Of a DNA stretch of 64,000 bases, positions 42,456-52,059 are shown piece after piece. The notes beneath the pieces are model-generated. The model made no database searches, was not told the origin of the DNA, and saw only the letters and a list, made by a program, of their open reading frames with translations. The stretch is from positions 1,178,001-1,242,000 of the forward strand of contig NZ_JAFMSZ010000001.1 in the NCBI RefSeq assembly GCF_017916505.1, written 5' to 3'. Position numbers and translations under genes: made by a program. The stretch is from Naasia sp. SYSU D00057 (GTDB lineage Bacteria > Actinomycetota > Actinomycetes > Actinomycetales > Microbacteriaceae). Within the stretch, counting starts at the first letter, position 1. Every line of letters begins with the position of its first letter.

Positions 42456-42806
42456 TCAGGCGTCGCGCTTCTCCTTGATCTTGGCCTTCTTGCCACGCAG
42501 ACCGCGGAGGTAGTACAGCTTCGCGCGACGGACGTCACCGCGGGTCACGACCTCGATGTGGTCGATGACCGGCGAGTGCACCGGGAAGGTGCGCTCCACG
42601 CCGACCTGGAAGCTGATCTTGCGGACCGTGAAGGTCTCGCGCACGCCCTGGCCCTGGCGGGCGATGACGACGCCCTGGAAGACCTGGACGCGGCTGCGGT
42701 TGCCTTCGACGATGTTGACGTGCACCTTGACGGTGTCGCCGGGGCGGAAGTCGGGGATGTCCGACTTGAGCGAGGCCGCGTCGACCTGGTCGAGGAGATT
42801 GCTCAT
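42456..42806 (-). CDS. rplS: 50S ribosomal protein L19
   Basis: L19 of the subunit interface, 116 residues, standard length. [54 protein letters not shown] and [20 protein letters not shown] are all canonical. A strong terminator follows at 42396-42436. The 280-bp region upstream (42807-43087) presumably holds its promoter; no further element is clear to me. Confidence 0.97.
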   Translation of the reverse strand: MSNLLDQVDAASLKSDIPDFRPGDTVKVHVNIVEGNRSRVQVFQGVVIARQGQGVRETFTVRKISFQVGVERTFPVHSPVIDHIEVVTRGDVRRAKLYYLRGLRGKKAKIKEKRDA

Positions 42807-43087
42807 GAGAGTGCTGCTTCCTGTACCCGCCGCAGGTCGAATACTGTCGTCGATCCCGCGCGAAAGCGGCGGGACCGGGAGATCGTCAGTGAGAAGGCCG
42901 CGGAAGAAGCTGGCTCCCCTGCGGCAGAACCGGCCGCGGCACGATCGTCAATTGTGTCACAGCTCGGCCGATACCGGCAATCGCGCGCGCTCACACGGAT
43001 GGGCCCGCGAGATGCCGGTCGATGCTGTCACCCGCGCGAATGGGCGCACCAAGTGACATCTCGGCGGAAGGAACGAGCGGGGAATCG

Positions 43088-43570
43088 TCAGCGGGGCGGG
43101 TCGGGCGGGCGGATGACGACGTACTCGCCCGCGTCGAGCGGCTGCTGCTTCGGGCGGTAGGGCACGGCCCCGCCGTTCTGCATCGTCTCGAAGACGCGGC
43201 GCACCCGCCTGCGGGTCTCGTCGACGAGCTGCCAGGCGGCGCTCCAGAACGCGCCGATGCCGAGCGCGACGGAGAGGGCGGCGAACGCCGCCGTGCCGTC
43301 GCCGAAGAAGCCGGTCGCGATCAGGGCGGCGTGCCAGGCGCCGGCGACCCCGACATCCAGCCAGGAGGCCGTGTGCTTCTCCCGCGCGGACTTGCGGGCG
43401 AAGGTGAGCCCGGCGACGCCGAGCAGGGCGAGGACGAGGAGGGGCGCCGAGATGGCGACCCCGGCGAAGTCGCCGGCGCGACCCCAGATCGCCCAGCCGA
43501 GCAGGAGCCATGCGGGCAGGACGGCGACCGCGGCGAACTGCCAGTAGTAGAAGGCCTTGCGCACCACCAT
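43088..43570 (-). CDS. Membrane protein of unknown function, 160 residues
   Basis: Four predicted membrane segments (about 8-28, 36-56, 70-90 and 94-112; e.g. FAAVAVLPAWLLLGWAIWG, ISAPLLVLALLGVAGLTF), then a cytosolic basic stretch (ETRRRVRRVFETM) and a Pro-rich end (YVVIRPPDPPR). No recognised family. Reads away from the map gene, with a shared upstream region of about 120 bp. Confidence 0.7.
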   Translation of the reverse strand: MVVRKAFYYWQFAAVAVLPAWLLLGWAIWGRAGDFAGVAISAPLLVLALLGVAGLTFARKSAREKHTASWLDVGVAGAWHAALIATGFFGDGTAAFAALSVALGIGAFWSAAWQLVDETRRRVRRVFETMQNGGAVPYRPKQQPLDAGEYVVIRPPDPPR

Positions 43571-43691
43571 GACGGAAGCCTAAGCCGCGGCCCCCGTGCG
43601 GCGGCAGTGTGTTCGCGGGGAGCGTTCCGCCCCGGAAGGGCCGCGCGGTCAGGGGCGTTAGGGTCGAGGGAGCACACGAGCAGGGAGACCG

Positions 43692-44462
43692 ATGATCGAG
43701 CTGAGGACCGCCGCGGAGATCGAGGCCATGCGGCCGGCGGGAGCGTTCGTCGCGAGCGTGCTCGAGCGCCTCCGCGATGAGATCAAGGTGGGGGTCAACC
43801 TGCTCGAGCTCGACGCGATCGCGCACCGCATGATCAAGGAGCGCGGCGCGGAGAGCTGCTACATCGACTACCACCCCTCCTTCGGCGCGATGCCGTTCGG
43901 CAAGGTGCTCTGCACGTCGGTCAACGACGCAGTGCTGCACGGCCTCCCCCACGACTACGCGATCCAGGACGGCGACGTGGTCAGCATCGACTTCGCCGCC
44001 TCCGTCGACGGCTGGGTCGCCGACTCCGCGCTCACCGTCGTCGCCGGCACCGCGCTCGACGCCGACCTGCGCCTCATCGCCACCACGGAGCGCGCCCTCG
44101 AGGCCGCGATCGCGAAGGCCGTCCCGGGCAACAAGCTCGGCGACATCTCCGCCGCGATCGGCGACGTCTGCGAGGCGGCCGGCTACTCGGTGAACCTCGA
44201 CTTCGGCGGCCACGGCGTCGGCCGCACCATGCACGGCGACCCGCACGTGCCCAACAACGGCCGCGCCGGCCGCGGCCTCAAGCTGCGCCCCGGCCTGGTG
44301 ATCGCGATCGAGCCGTGGCTGCTCGCGACCACCGACGAGCTCTACACGGACGAGGACGGCTGGACGCTGCGCAGCGCCGACGGATCCCGCGGCGCGCACA
44401 GCGAGCACACGGTCGCGATCACCGAGAACGGGCCGCTCATCCTCACCCAGCGCTCGAGGTAA
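43692..44462 (+). CDS. map: Type I methionine aminopeptidase
   Basis: Removes the N-terminal Met from nascent proteins. 256 residues with the pita-bread-fold metal site: HPSFGAMPFGKVLCTSVNDA, VVSIDFAASVDGWVADSA (two Asp ligands), GHGVGRTMHGDPHVPNN (His), LVIAIEPWL (Glu) and SEHTVAITENGPLIL (Glu). On the plus strand between rplS and trmD, convergent with trmD. Actinobacteria often have more than one map gene, so this may be a second copy. Confidence 0.94.
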   Translation: MIELRTAAEIEAMRPAGAFVASVLERLRDEIKVGVNLLELDAIAHRMIKERGAESCYIDYHPSFGAMPFGKVLCTSVNDAVLHGLPHDYAIQDGDVVSIDFAASVDGWVADSALTVVAGTALDADLRLIATTERALEAAIAKAVPGNKLGDISAAIGDVCEAAGYSVNLDFGGHGVGRTMHGDPHVPNNGRAGRGLKLRPGLVIAIEPWLLATTDELYTDEDGWTLRSADGSRGAHSEHTVAITENGPLILTQRSR

Positions 44463-44473
44463 GGGCACGTCGG

Positions 44474-44578
44474 GTTGCGCGGATCAGGAGATCCGCCGCG
44501 ACATGCCGCCGCGGGTCCTGAACCGCGTGCGGAACCGCCGGCGCCTCCTGATCGGAGTGGAGACTCCTGATCCGCGAG
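44474..44578. repeat. Intergenic repeat, copy 1 (map-trmD gap)
   Basis: Starts GGTTGCGCGGATCAGGAGAT and ends CTCCTGATCCGCG. TCCTGAACCGCGTGC lies 33 bp after ATCAGGA; TCCTGATC repeats follow at 30 and then 19 bp. The same words and spacings occur at 56265-56370, so the two gaps hold members of one dispersed repeat. Possible bidirectional terminator between convergent genes. Confidence 0.8.
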
Positions 44579-44601
44579 GACGGCGGAACGGGCGCGGCGG
44601 G

Positions 44602-45291
44602 TCAGTCCTGCAGGAGGTCCGGGCGGACGCGGCGCGTGCGCTCCTCCTGCTGGGCGCGGCGCCAGCGCGCGATCGCACCGTGGTTGCCGCTCAGCAGGAC
44701 GTCCGGGACCTCGAGGCCGCGCCAGGCGGCGGGCTTCGTGTAGCTCGGGTACTCGAGGAGGCCCAGCTCGCTGTGGCTCTCCTCGTCGAGGCTCGCCGGA
44801 TTGCCGATGACGCCGGGCACGAGCCGCGCGATCGCCTCGATCATCGCGAGCGCGGCCACCTCGCCGCCGTTCAGGACGTAGTCGCCGAGGCTCAGCTCGC
44901 GGACGCGGGCCCGCTGGGCGGTGTGCTCCACGACCCTCTGGTCGATGCCCTCGTACCGCCCGCATGCGAAGACGAGGTGCCCCTCCTGCGCGAGCTCCGC
45001 CGCGATCGGCTGCGAGAACCGCTCCCCCGCCGGGCTCGGGAAGATCACGACCGGGTCGCCGTCCTCGGCGAGCACGTCGTCGAGCGCCTCGCCCCACGGC
45101 TCGGGCCGCATCACCATGCCGGCCCCGCCGCCGTACGGGGTGTCGTCCACCGTGCGGTGCCGGTCGTGCGTGTAGTCGCGCAGGTCGTGGGCGCGCACCT
45201 GCAGCAGCCCCTGCAGGCGGGCCTTGCCGAGGAGCGAGACGTCGAGGACGTCGAAGAAGCCGGGGAAGATCGTGACGATGTCGATGCGCAC
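44602..45291 (-). CDS. trmD: tRNA (guanine-N1-)-methyltransferase
   Basis: Makes m1G37 in tRNAs, preventing frameshifts. 229 residues with the SPOUT trefoil-knot core: [20 protein letters not shown] at the start, [28 protein letters not shown] and [20 protein letters not shown]. Follows rimM by 11 bp in the conserved rpsP-KH-rimM-trmD operon. Confidence 0.97.
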   Translation of the reverse strand: MRIDIVTIFPGFFDVLDVSLLGKARLQGLLQVRAHDLRDYTHDRHRTVDDTPYGGGAGMVMRPEPWGEALDDVLAEDGDPVVIFPSPAGERFSQPIAAELAQEGHLVFACGRYEGIDQRVVEHTAQRARVRELSLGDYVLNGGEVAALAMIEAIARLVPGVIGNPASLDEESHSELGLLEYPSYTKPAAWRGLEVPDVLLSGNHGAIARWRRAQQEERTRRVRPDLLQD

Positions 45292-45302
45292 GCGGGCGCC
45301 GA

Positions 45303-46052
45303 TCAGTCGCGCGGAGCGGACGCGGGAGCGTCGGCCGAGGCGCCGTCCTCGGCAGGAGCATCCTGCTGGGCGTCCTCCGCGGCCGCCGACTCGCCGGCGT
45401 CGTCGGGCCCGGCGCCCGAGGTGGCCTGGGACTCGGCCTCGGCGGCATCCGCGTCAGCCGCGTCTTCGTTCCCCGCCCGGGGTGCGTCGTCGTCGTCAGG
45501 CAGGTCCTCGAAGAGGCCGGCGGGCGGGGTCACGGTGACCACGCCGGCCGCGGTGTCGACGGACGGGACGATCGCCTTGACGAACGGCACCATCACCTCG
45601 CGGTCGCCCACCTTGACGACGAGGAGGTCCTGCGCGGGCAGGTGCTCGACGCGGGCGATCGCGCCGATGCGCTCACCGTCGCGGACGACGGCCAGGCCGA
45701 CCAGCTGGTGGTCGTACCAGGCGTCCTCCTCCTGGGGCTCGTCCGGCGACTGGTCGACCCAGAGGATCGCCTTGACGAGGCTCTCGGCCCCGGCGCGGTC
45801 GGTGACGCCCTCGAAGAACCCGACCGGCTGGCCGTTGTACCAGCGCAGCTCGGTCAGCGCGATGCGCTTGCCGTGCCAGGGGGACGACGTCGGCACCTGC
45901 AGCGCGAACTCGGCGCCGGGCACGAAGCGCCGCTCGGGGTCGTCGGTGAACAGCTCGAGCTTGAGGGCGCCCTTGAGGCCGTGGGCCTTCGTCAGGCGCC
46001 CTACTCGCAGCTGCGTCTGAGCGGACTGGCCGCTCGATTGCTTCTTCGCCAT
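45303..46052 (-). CDS. rimM: Ribosome maturation factor RimM
   Basis: 30S maturation factor binding S19 through a PRC-barrel. 249 residues: the N-terminal RimM domain ([32 protein letters not shown]) and PRC-barrel ([32 protein letters not shown]) end near residue 178. A tail of about 70 Ala/Asp/Glu-rich residues follows, longer than in most bacteria. Located between the KH gene and trmD. Confidence 0.95.
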   Translation of the reverse strand: MAKKQSSGQSAQTQLRVGRLTKAHGLKGALKLELFTDDPERRFVPGAEFALQVPTSSPWHGKRIALTELRWYNGQPVGFFEGVTDRAGAESLVKAILWVDQSPDEPQEEDAWYDHQLVGLAVVRDGERIGAIARVEHLPAQDLLVVKVGDREVMVPFVKAIVPSVDTAAGVVTVTPPAGLFEDLPDDDDAPRAGNEDAADADAAEAESQATSGAGPDDAGESAAAEDAQQDAPAEDGASADAPASAPRD

Positions 46053-46064
46053 CGCTGGCGGGAC

Positions 46065-46301
46065 CTACTCGTCGGTGTCGACGACGTCGACGCGGATGCG
46101 CCGGCCGTCGGCGAGGGCGGTCACCAGGGTGCGCAGCGCCTTCGCCGTCCGGCCGGAGCGGCCGATCACACGACCGAGGTCGTCGGGGTGCACCCGCACC
46201 TCGAGCAGGTCGCCGCGCGGCGTCGAGCGCTCCGAGACCTGGACCTGGTCCGGGTTGTCGACGATCCCCTTGACGAGATGCTCGAGTGCGTCAGCGAGCA
46301 C
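46065..46301 (-). CDS. khpA: KH-domain RNA-binding protein (KhpA-like)
   Basis: A 78-residue single KH-domain protein with the loop GRVIGRSGRTAKALRTLV (GxxG type) preceded by LEVRVHPDDL. Such proteins bind RNA together with KhpB/Jag. It lies 4 bp after rpsP, as is conserved. Confidence 0.93.
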   Translation of the reverse strand: MLADALEHLVKGIVDNPDQVQVSERSTPRGDLLEVRVHPDDLGRVIGRSGRTAKALRTLVTALADGRRIRVDVVDTDE

Positions 46302-46305
46302 GGTA

Positions 46306-46722
46306 CTACTGGGCGCTCTCGTTGGCGGACGCCGCGGCGTCCTCGGCCGGGGCGGCGGCGGGAGCCGGAGCCTCGGTCTTCGGCCGGAGCACCGGCTTCT
46401 TCTTCTCGTCGGCGACGAAGGCGGCCTTCGGCTCCTTGGTGCGGACGGTGCTCACGGCGTTGGCGTCGCCCTTGAACTTGCCCCAGTCACCGGTGAGCTT
46501 GAGGAGCGCCGCGACCTGCTCGGTCGGCTGCGCGCCGACGCCGAGCCAGTACTGGGCACGCTCGGAGTTCACCTCGATGAGCGAGGGCTCCTCGGTGGGG
46601 TGGTACTTGCCGATCTCCTCGATGACACGACCATCGCGCTTGGTGCGCGAGTCGGCGACGACGATGCGGTAGTAGGGCGCGCGGATCTTGCCCAGGCGCT
46701 TGAGACGGATCTTGACAGCCAC
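46306..46722 (-). CDS. rpsP: 30S ribosomal protein S16
   Basis: 138 residues starting at GTG with an AGGAGA binding site. The core is canonical ([57 protein letters not shown]). A C-terminal extension of about 50 residues rich in Ala, Lys and Glu is common in actinobacterial S16. First gene of the rpsP-KH-rimM-trmD operon; 46723-46914 upstream holds its promoter. Confidence 0.96.
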   Translation of the reverse strand: MAVKIRLKRLGKIRAPYYRIVVADSRTKRDGRVIEEIGKYHPTEEPSLIEVNSERAQYWLGVGAQPTEQVAALLKLTGDWGKFKGDANAVSTVRTKEPKAAFVADEKKKPVLRPKTEAPAPAAAPAEDAAASANESAQ

Positions 46723-46914
46723 AATTCTCCTGTGTGCGTGTAGAGGTTGAGAAAACCGCGCCGGACGCGTGGGGGCACACTCGGCGGAAGTTCGATGTGG
46801 AGTCCGCTCGCCTGATAGAGGGTCGGGCGTCCGGGACTCGACCAACAATTGTGACAGATCGCGAGGCCGGTTGCTAACCGCCCCGGCCCCGCGCTCCCGG
46901 GCGCGGCGCCTGAG

Positions 46915-47850
46915 TCACTCCGCGGCGGCCTTCGCCCGCTTCCGGGAAAGCGCCACGCCCCCGAGGCACAGCACGCCGCCGAGGATCGCGAGCGGGCCGG
47001 GCACCTCGCCGAAGGCCGCGAGCGCGAGCAGGATCGCGATCGGCGGCACCAGGTAGGTGGTGAGCCCGAGGCGCGCGGCGGGCATCCGCTGCAGGGCGTA
47101 CGCCCACGTGCTGAACGCGATCGCGGTCGGCACGATACCGAGGTAGACGCCGCCGACGACGGCCGCGACCGGGGCGACCTGCAGCTCGGCGACGAGCGCG
47201 GGCAGGAACGGCAGACACACGATCGCTCCCGCCAGGGCACCGAGGAATGTCACCTGGGCGGCGGGCAGGCGGACGAGCAGCGGCTTCTGGAACAGCACGC
47301 CGGCCGTGTAGACGACGGCGGCGAGCACCGCGGCCAGCACGCCGACGGTGTCGTCGAACCCGCCCGCGCCGCTCTGCACGCCGATGAGGAGGACGCCGGC
47401 GAAGGAGACCGCGGCGCCGAGGATCACGCGTCCGGTCAGCCGCTCGCCGAGGACCAGTGCGGCGCCGATGGCGAGCAGGATCGGGCCGATGTTGACGACC
47501 ATCGACGCGGTGCCGGCGTCGAGGGTCTGCTCGGCGAAGTTGAGACCGATGTTGTAGGCGCCGAACCAGAGCACGCCGAACGCGGCGAGGAAGCCCCACT
47601 CGCGACCGGATGGGCGCACCCAGGCGCGGCCGAGCTGGAACAGCCCCAGCGCCGCGGCGCCGACGAGGAGGCGGAGCAGAGCGAGCGGTCCCGGCGACAG
47701 GGACTCGCCGACCGCCCGGATGACGACGAAGGCGCTCGCCCACGCCAGGACGGTGACGCCGATCGCGATGGGCAGAGCGAAGGAGCGGGCCGCGCGCGCC
47801 TCCGGAGCGGTGTCGGCGGAGGGGACGGCGGTTCGCGGGGTGGTGCTCAC
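46915..47850 (-). CDS. EamA/DMT-superfamily transporter
   Basis: A 311-residue membrane protein with ten hydrophobic segments arranged as two EamA repeats (first about 30-150, second about 165-295). Typical features are VLAWASAFVVIRAVGESLSP in helix 1 and LTTYLVPPIAILLALAAFGE in the second repeat. The family exports metabolites such as amino acids or drugs; the substrate is unknown. Confidence 0.9.
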   Translation of the reverse strand: MSTTPRTAVPSADTAPEARAARSFALPIAIGVTVLAWASAFVVIRAVGESLSPGPLALLRLLVGAAALGLFQLGRAWVRPSGREWGFLAAFGVLWFGAYNIGLNFAEQTLDAGTASMVVNIGPILLAIGAALVLGERLTGRVILGAAVSFAGVLLIGVQSGAGGFDDTVGVLAAVLAAVVYTAGVLFQKPLLVRLPAAQVTFLGALAGAIVCLPFLPALVAELQVAPVAAVVGGVYLGIVPTAIAFSTWAYALQRMPAARLGLTTYLVPPIAILLALAAFGEVPGPLAILGGVLCLGGVALSRKRAKAAAE

Positions 47851-47981
47851 CCGTTCACGCTAGTTCCGCCGCAGAGCTCCGCACCGGCGGCGATCGGACG
47901 CGGCATCGACTCGACGGACGCTGGCAGGAACGGCACGGTCGTCGCGGTACCGCCGAGGGGGCGACCGGCTCTCCCATCCCT

Positions 47982-48052
47982 CAACAGGCAGGAATGCCTC
48001 CAACAGGCGGAAACCGGACCTTTCTGCCTGTTCGAGGGAGAAACGCCTGTTG
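47982..48052. repeat. 19-bp-period double inverted repeat in a divergent promoter region
   Basis: CAACAGGC at 47982 and 48001 (19 bp apart) is followed by GCCTGTT at 48026 and 48045 (19 bp apart). It sits between the divergent EamA and glutamate-cysteine ligase genes, 65 bp before the latter. Confidence 0.85.
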
Positions 48053-48116
48053 AGGGAAAGGAGAAGCGGCGCCGCAACCCGGGGGCGGAACGGGGGCGCC
48101 GTGGAAGGATGGCGCC

Positions 48117-49259
48117 GTGGCTATCGAATTCGCCCGGTCGGCGCGCTCGGACCTCGGCATCGAGTGGGAGCTCGCCCTCGTCGACCACGCGAGCGGGGAC
48201 CTCTCGCCCGCCGCCCCGGAGATCCTGCACGGGCTCGACCTCTCCGACGAGGACGGCTTCTCCCCCATCACCGCCGAGCTGCTGACCAACACCGTCGAGG
48301 TGGTGTCGCGGGTGCACGACACCGTGCGGCAGGCGACCGAGGACCTCGAGGGCACGATCGAGCAGGTGCGCGCCGCGGCGGAGCCGCTCGGCGTCGACCT
48401 CATGTGCGCGGGAACCCATCCCTTCGCTCAGTGGAGCCAGCAGCGGGTGACCGACAAGGAGCGCTACGCGACCCTCATCGACCGCACGCAGTGGTGGGGC
48501 CGGCAGATGCTCATCTGGGGCGTGCACATGCACGTCGGCATCGAGGACCGCCGCAAGGTGCTGCCGATCCTCGACGGGCTGCTCCCCTACTACCCGCACC
48601 TGCAGGCGCTCTCCGCCTCGAGCCCGTTCTGGTCGGGCGAGGCCACCGGGTACGCGTCGAACCGGGCGATGATGTTCCAGCAGCTCCCGACCGCCGGCCT
48701 CCCTCCCCAGTTCACCGAGTGGAGCGAGTACGAGTCGATGGTCGACGACCTCCTGCACGTCGGCGTCATCGACTCCTACGACGAGATCCGCTGGGACATC
48801 CGCCCCTCGCCGCGCTGGGGCACCATCGAGGTCCGCGCCTGCGACGGGCTCTCCACCGTCGCCGAGGTGCGCGCGATGACGGCGCTCGTCCAGTGCCTCG
48901 TCGAGGAGCTGTCCGGGATGCTCGACCGCGGCATCGTGCCGCCCGCGATGCAGCCGTGGTTCGTCAAGGAGAACAAGTGGCGCGCCGCCCGGTACGGGAT
49001 GGAGACCATCCTCATCACGAACGCCGCCGGCGACGAGCGCCTCGTGACGGACGACACGCGCGACCTGATCGCGCGGCTCGAGCCGGTCGCGGAGCGCCTC
49101 GGCTGCCTCGACGAGCTGCACGAGCTCGACACCATCCTCGAGCGCGGGGCGAGCTACGAGCGCCAGCTGCTCACCGCCGCGCGCAACAACGGCAGCTTGA
49201 AGTCGGTGGTCGCGTCGCTGGTCGCCGAGCTGCGGGACGGCCTGCCGCCGCAGAGGTGA
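48117..49259 (+). CDS. Carboxylate-amine ligase, glutamate-cysteine ligase YbdK type
   Basis: A 380-residue member of the GCS2 family, ATP-dependent ligases of the glutamine-synthetase-like fold. Motifs: GIEWELALVD at the start (metal and ATP site), DLMCAGTHPFAQWS, VHMHVGIEDRRK, WDIRPSPRWGTIEVRACDG and KENKWRAARYGMET. YbdK proteins have weak glutamate-cysteine ligase activity; in actinobacteria EgtA-like roles in ergothioneine synthesis are also known. Length and motifs fit YbdK rather than EgtA. Starts at a GTG. Confidence 0.9.
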   Translation: MAIEFARSARSDLGIEWELALVDHASGDLSPAAPEILHGLDLSDEDGFSPITAELLTNTVEVVSRVHDTVRQATEDLEGTIEQVRAAAEPLGVDLMCAGTHPFAQWSQQRVTDKERYATLIDRTQWWGRQMLIWGVHMHVGIEDRRKVLPILDGLLPYYPHLQALSASSPFWSGEATGYASNRAMMFQQLPTAGLPPQFTEWSEYESMVDDLLHVGVIDSYDEIRWDIRPSPRWGTIEVRACDGLSTVAEVRAMTALVQCLVEELSGMLDRGIVPPAMQPWFVKENKWRAARYGMETILITNAAGDERLVTDDTRDLIARLEPVAERLGCLDELHELDTILERGASYERQLLTAARNNGSLKSVVASLVAELRDGLPPQR

Positions 49260-49304
49260 GAGACGGCCGCTGCGCGGCCTCCTCGATCACCGGGGCGGGA
49301 CGGA

Positions 49305-50156
49305 TCAGGCGCTGGCGCGTACGTCCGCCGGTTCGGCGTCCGCGTTGCGGCGGTCGCGCCAGGCGAGGAGCGCCTTCACCGGCTCAAGGTCGTAGTCCGG
49401 GCCGGACAGGCCGACCGTGAACAGGCGGACGCCGAGGGCGTACTGCGCGTCCAGCACCCGGGACTCGTCGACGGCGCCGTTGAAGCGGGCGCCGACGCCC
49501 GTCGAGATCTCGATCTCCGACACGTCCCGGCCCACGACCTTCGCGTGCTCCTGCAGGATGCCGAGCTTGCGCTCGAGCGTCTCGGTGTCGGAGAAGCTGT
49601 GCCAGATGTCCGCGTGCTCGGCGACGATGCGCAGCGTCTTCTTCTCACCACCGCCGCCGATCAGGATCGGGATGCGGCGCACGGGCGGCGGGTTCAGCTT
49701 CTCCCACCGCTCGCGGATGACGGGCAGGTCCTGCGCGAGCGCCGCGAGGCGCGTGCCCGGGGTGCCGAACTCGTAGCCGTACTCGTCGTAGTCGCGCTGG
49801 AACCAGCCGGCGCCCGTGCCGAAGATGAGGCGGCCGCCGCTGATGTGGTCGATCGTCCGGGCGATGTCCGCCTGCAGGTTCGCGTTCCGGTAGCTGTTGC
49901 AGTTGACGAGCGGGCCGAGCTCGATCCTCGAGGTCTGCTCCGCCCACGCCGCGAGCAGCGACCAGGCCTCGAAGTGCAGGCCGTCCGGGTCGCCGTGCAG
50001 CGGGAAGAAGTGGTCCCAGTTGAACAGCACGTCGACGCCGAGCTCCTCGACGGCGGCGACCGTCTCCCGCATCTTCGGGTAGAGCGCGTGCTGCGGAGCG
50101 ACCTGCACTCCGACGCGGACGGGACGGGACGTGGCGGCGAATGCGTCGATGCTCAT
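49305..50156 (-). CDS. LLM-class F420-dependent oxidoreductase
   Basis: A 283-residue luciferase-like TIM-barrel protein. VGVQVAPQHALYPKMRETVA, VLFNWDHFFPLHGDP, ISGGRLIFGTGAGWFQRDYD and RIPILIGGGGEKKTLRIVAE match the actinobacterial F420-dependent LLM group (WDHFFPL; GTGAGWFxxDYxEYGY). The reaction is unknown. The ATG at 50156 is chosen; a GTG two codons upstream is possible. Confidence 0.88.
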   Translation of the reverse strand: MSIDAFAATSRPVRVGVQVAPQHALYPKMRETVAAVEELGVDVLFNWDHFFPLHGDPDGLHFEAWSLLAAWAEQTSRIELGPLVNCNSYRNANLQADIARTIDHISGGRLIFGTGAGWFQRDYDEYGYEFGTPGTRLAALAQDLPVIRERWEKLNPPPVRRIPILIGGGGEKKTLRIVAEHADIWHSFSDTETLERKLGILQEHAKVVGRDVSEIEISTGVGARFNGAVDESRVLDAQYALGVRLFTVGLSGPDYDLEPVKALLAWRDRRNADAEPADVRASA

Positions 50157-50278
50157 CCCCACCAGTATCCGCGCTCGCCCGACGCGGTCCGAACCGGCGG
50201 GGGCACCGCCGCGACCGCACTACGCTGTTGCGGCGGCCGCGGAAGCGCCGCAGCCGAATGCCGTCACGAGGGAGTGCT

Positions 50279-51229
50279 GTGCGGAGGATCGTGCTCGACA
50301 CCGATCTGTCGATGGGGGAACCGGGATCCGAGATCGACGACGGGTTCGCGCTGGCCCTCGCCGCGGCGGACCCGGACCTGCGGATCGAGCTCGTCACCAC
50401 GGTGAACGGCAACACGGATGTGGAGACGGCGACCCTGCTGTCGCTGCACCTCGTCGAGCGCCTCGGCATCGCCGGCACGCGCGTCGTCCGCGGGGCGGCC
50501 GCGCCGCTCACCCGACCCGACCGCGCCCGCTCGGCCTCAGCCGAGACCGTGCGCGAGTACGGCCGGCCCATCCCCGCCGGCTACGCCGCCGCCGAGATCG
50601 CGCGGCTCGTGATGACGAACCCCGGGGAGATCACGATCGTCGCAATCGGCCCGCTGACGAACGTGGCCGCCGCCCTCGCCCTCGAGCCGGAGCTGGCGCG
50701 GAACGTGCAGGAGATCGTCGTCATGGGCGGCGTCTTCCTCGGTCAGACGCTGCAGAGCGGGATGCCCGGCGAGTTCAACGTGTGGATCGACCCGGAGGCG
50801 GCGGACGCCGTCCTGCACTCGGGAGCGCCGCTGCGCTTCGTGGGCCTCGACGTGACGACGCGGGTGCGCCTCACGCGCGAGCACGCCGAGCGGATGGGCG
50901 CGGCGCCGGGCGGTTTCGGCGCGTTCGCGAGCGAGGCGACACGCACCTGGATCGACCGGATGCGGCAGGAGCACCCGGGCGACCCCGAGCTCGCCGACTC
51001 CTGCGCGATGCACGATCCGCTCGCGGTCGCCGTCGTGACGCGCCCCGATCTCGTCACCTGGCGGGACGCCCACGTCTCCGTCGTGACCGGGGACGGCGTG
51101 GCCCGCGGTGTCATGGTGACCGACCTGCTCTCGTCGGCCGAGCCGCCGGCCGCGAACTGCCGCATCGCGGTCGACGTGGACGTCGACGCGTTCATGGCGC
51201 TCTTCGTCGAGCGGATCAGCGGACTGTGA
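50279..51229 (+). CDS. Inosine-uridine-type nucleoside hydrolase
   Basis: A 316-residue N-ribohydrolase, cleaving nucleosides to ribose and base. The calcium site motif near the start reads VLDTDLSMGEPGSEIDDGFAL; here DTDLSMGEPGSEIDD replaces the usual DTDPGxDDA, an insertion seen in some family branches. VAIGPLTNVAAAL, VVMGGVF, PGEFNVWIDPEAADAVL and MHDPLAVAV are conserved. The GTG start has a GAGGGAG binding site. Convergent with the TetR gene. Confidence 0.88.
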   Translation: MRRIVLDTDLSMGEPGSEIDDGFALALAAADPDLRIELVTTVNGNTDVETATLLSLHLVERLGIAGTRVVRGAAAPLTRPDRARSASAETVREYGRPIPAGYAAAEIARLVMTNPGEITIVAIGPLTNVAAALALEPELARNVQEIVVMGGVFLGQTLQSGMPGEFNVWIDPEAADAVLHSGAPLRFVGLDVTTRVRLTREHAERMGAAPGGFGAFASEATRTWIDRMRQEHPGDPELADSCAMHDPLAVAVVTRPDLVTWRDAHVSVVTGDGVARGVMVTDLLSSAEPPAANCRIAVDVDVDAFMALFVERISGL

Positions 51230-51271
51230 CCGCGAAGCAGCGGGTCGCCGGTCCGCGGGCGCGCGAACGGA

Positions 51272-51904
51272 TCAGCGGTCGGTGACGGCCGGCTCCGCCG
51301 CGGCGAGCCGCGCGGTCAGCGAGTCGAGGAAGTGACCGAAGGAGCGCTCGAGGTCGAACGTGGGGTCGAGGAGGAACTGGATCTCGAGCCCGTCCATGGT
51401 CGCGAGCAGCCACTCCGCCTCGCGCGCGATCTCGTCCTCGCTCATCGGCGCGAAGGCGCCCTGCTCGACGGCGTCCCGGAAGACACCGCGCATCGTCTCG
51501 AGCGTGCGGCGGTAGCGGTCGGTCATGAACTCGTGCGCGGGATGCTTCGGCGAGGTCGCCTCCGCCGCCATGGTGATGTACAGGTCGAGCAGCCCGCGGT
51601 GCTGCACGTGGTAGGACATGAGGCGGCGGAAGCCGTCGAGGAGGTCCATTCCGCGGGCCTCGGGGCCGATCACCTCGGTCGTCAGCTCGCCCCAGTGGTA
51701 GAGCACCGCGACGAGCAGGCCCTCCTTGTTGCCGAACAGCTTGTCGATCGCGGCCGGCGTCACACCGACCCGGTCGGCGACCCGCTGCACCGTGCCGGCG
51801 GCGAACCCGAACTCGCCGAAGACGTCGATCGCGGCGGTCACCACCTGGAGGCGGCGCGCGATCCCGGACTTGTACGGACCGCGCAGCTGTCCCGTCTTCG
51901 GCAT
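51272..51904 (-). CDS. TetR/AcrR-family transcriptional regulator
   Basis: A 210-residue repressor: N-terminal helix-turn-helix (RRLQVVTAAIDVFGEFGFAA, VADRVGVTPAAIDKLFGNKE; about 20-65) and an all-helical ligand domain. Divergent from the ABC operon with an inverted repeat between, so probably its regulator. A GTG two codons upstream is an alternative start. Confidence 0.9.
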   Translation of the reverse strand: MPKTGQLRGPYKSGIARRLQVVTAAIDVFGEFGFAAGTVQRVADRVGVTPAAIDKLFGNKEGLLVAVLYHWGELTTEVIGPEARGMDLLDGFRRLMSYHVQHRGLLDLYITMAAEATSPKHPAHEFMTDRYRRTLETMRGVFRDAVEQGAFAPMSEDEIAREAEWLLATMDGLEIQFLLDPTFDLERSFGHFLDSLTARLAAAEPAVTDR

Positions 51905-51979
51905 GTGCACAGCATGCCAGCCCCGGCCCGCCCCACCGCAACACGGGTTTCCCTAAGTGACCGGAGCGTCTGTTGCGCG

Positions 51980-52003
51980 AAAGGTAAAAGGTGACATACC
52001 TTT
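51980..52003. promoter_or_regulatory. Inverted repeat operator before the ABC transporter operon
   Basis: AAAGGTA and TACCTTT form a perfect 7-bp inverted repeat around 10 bp, between the divergent TetR gene and the substrate-binding protein gene. Likely an operator for the TetR protein or a carbohydrate regulator elsewhere. Confidence 0.6.
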
Positions 52004-52059
52004 GGCGTGCCCTGAGCGATGAAGCTCGGGGATCCATCCGAACAATAAAGGAGTTGTCG

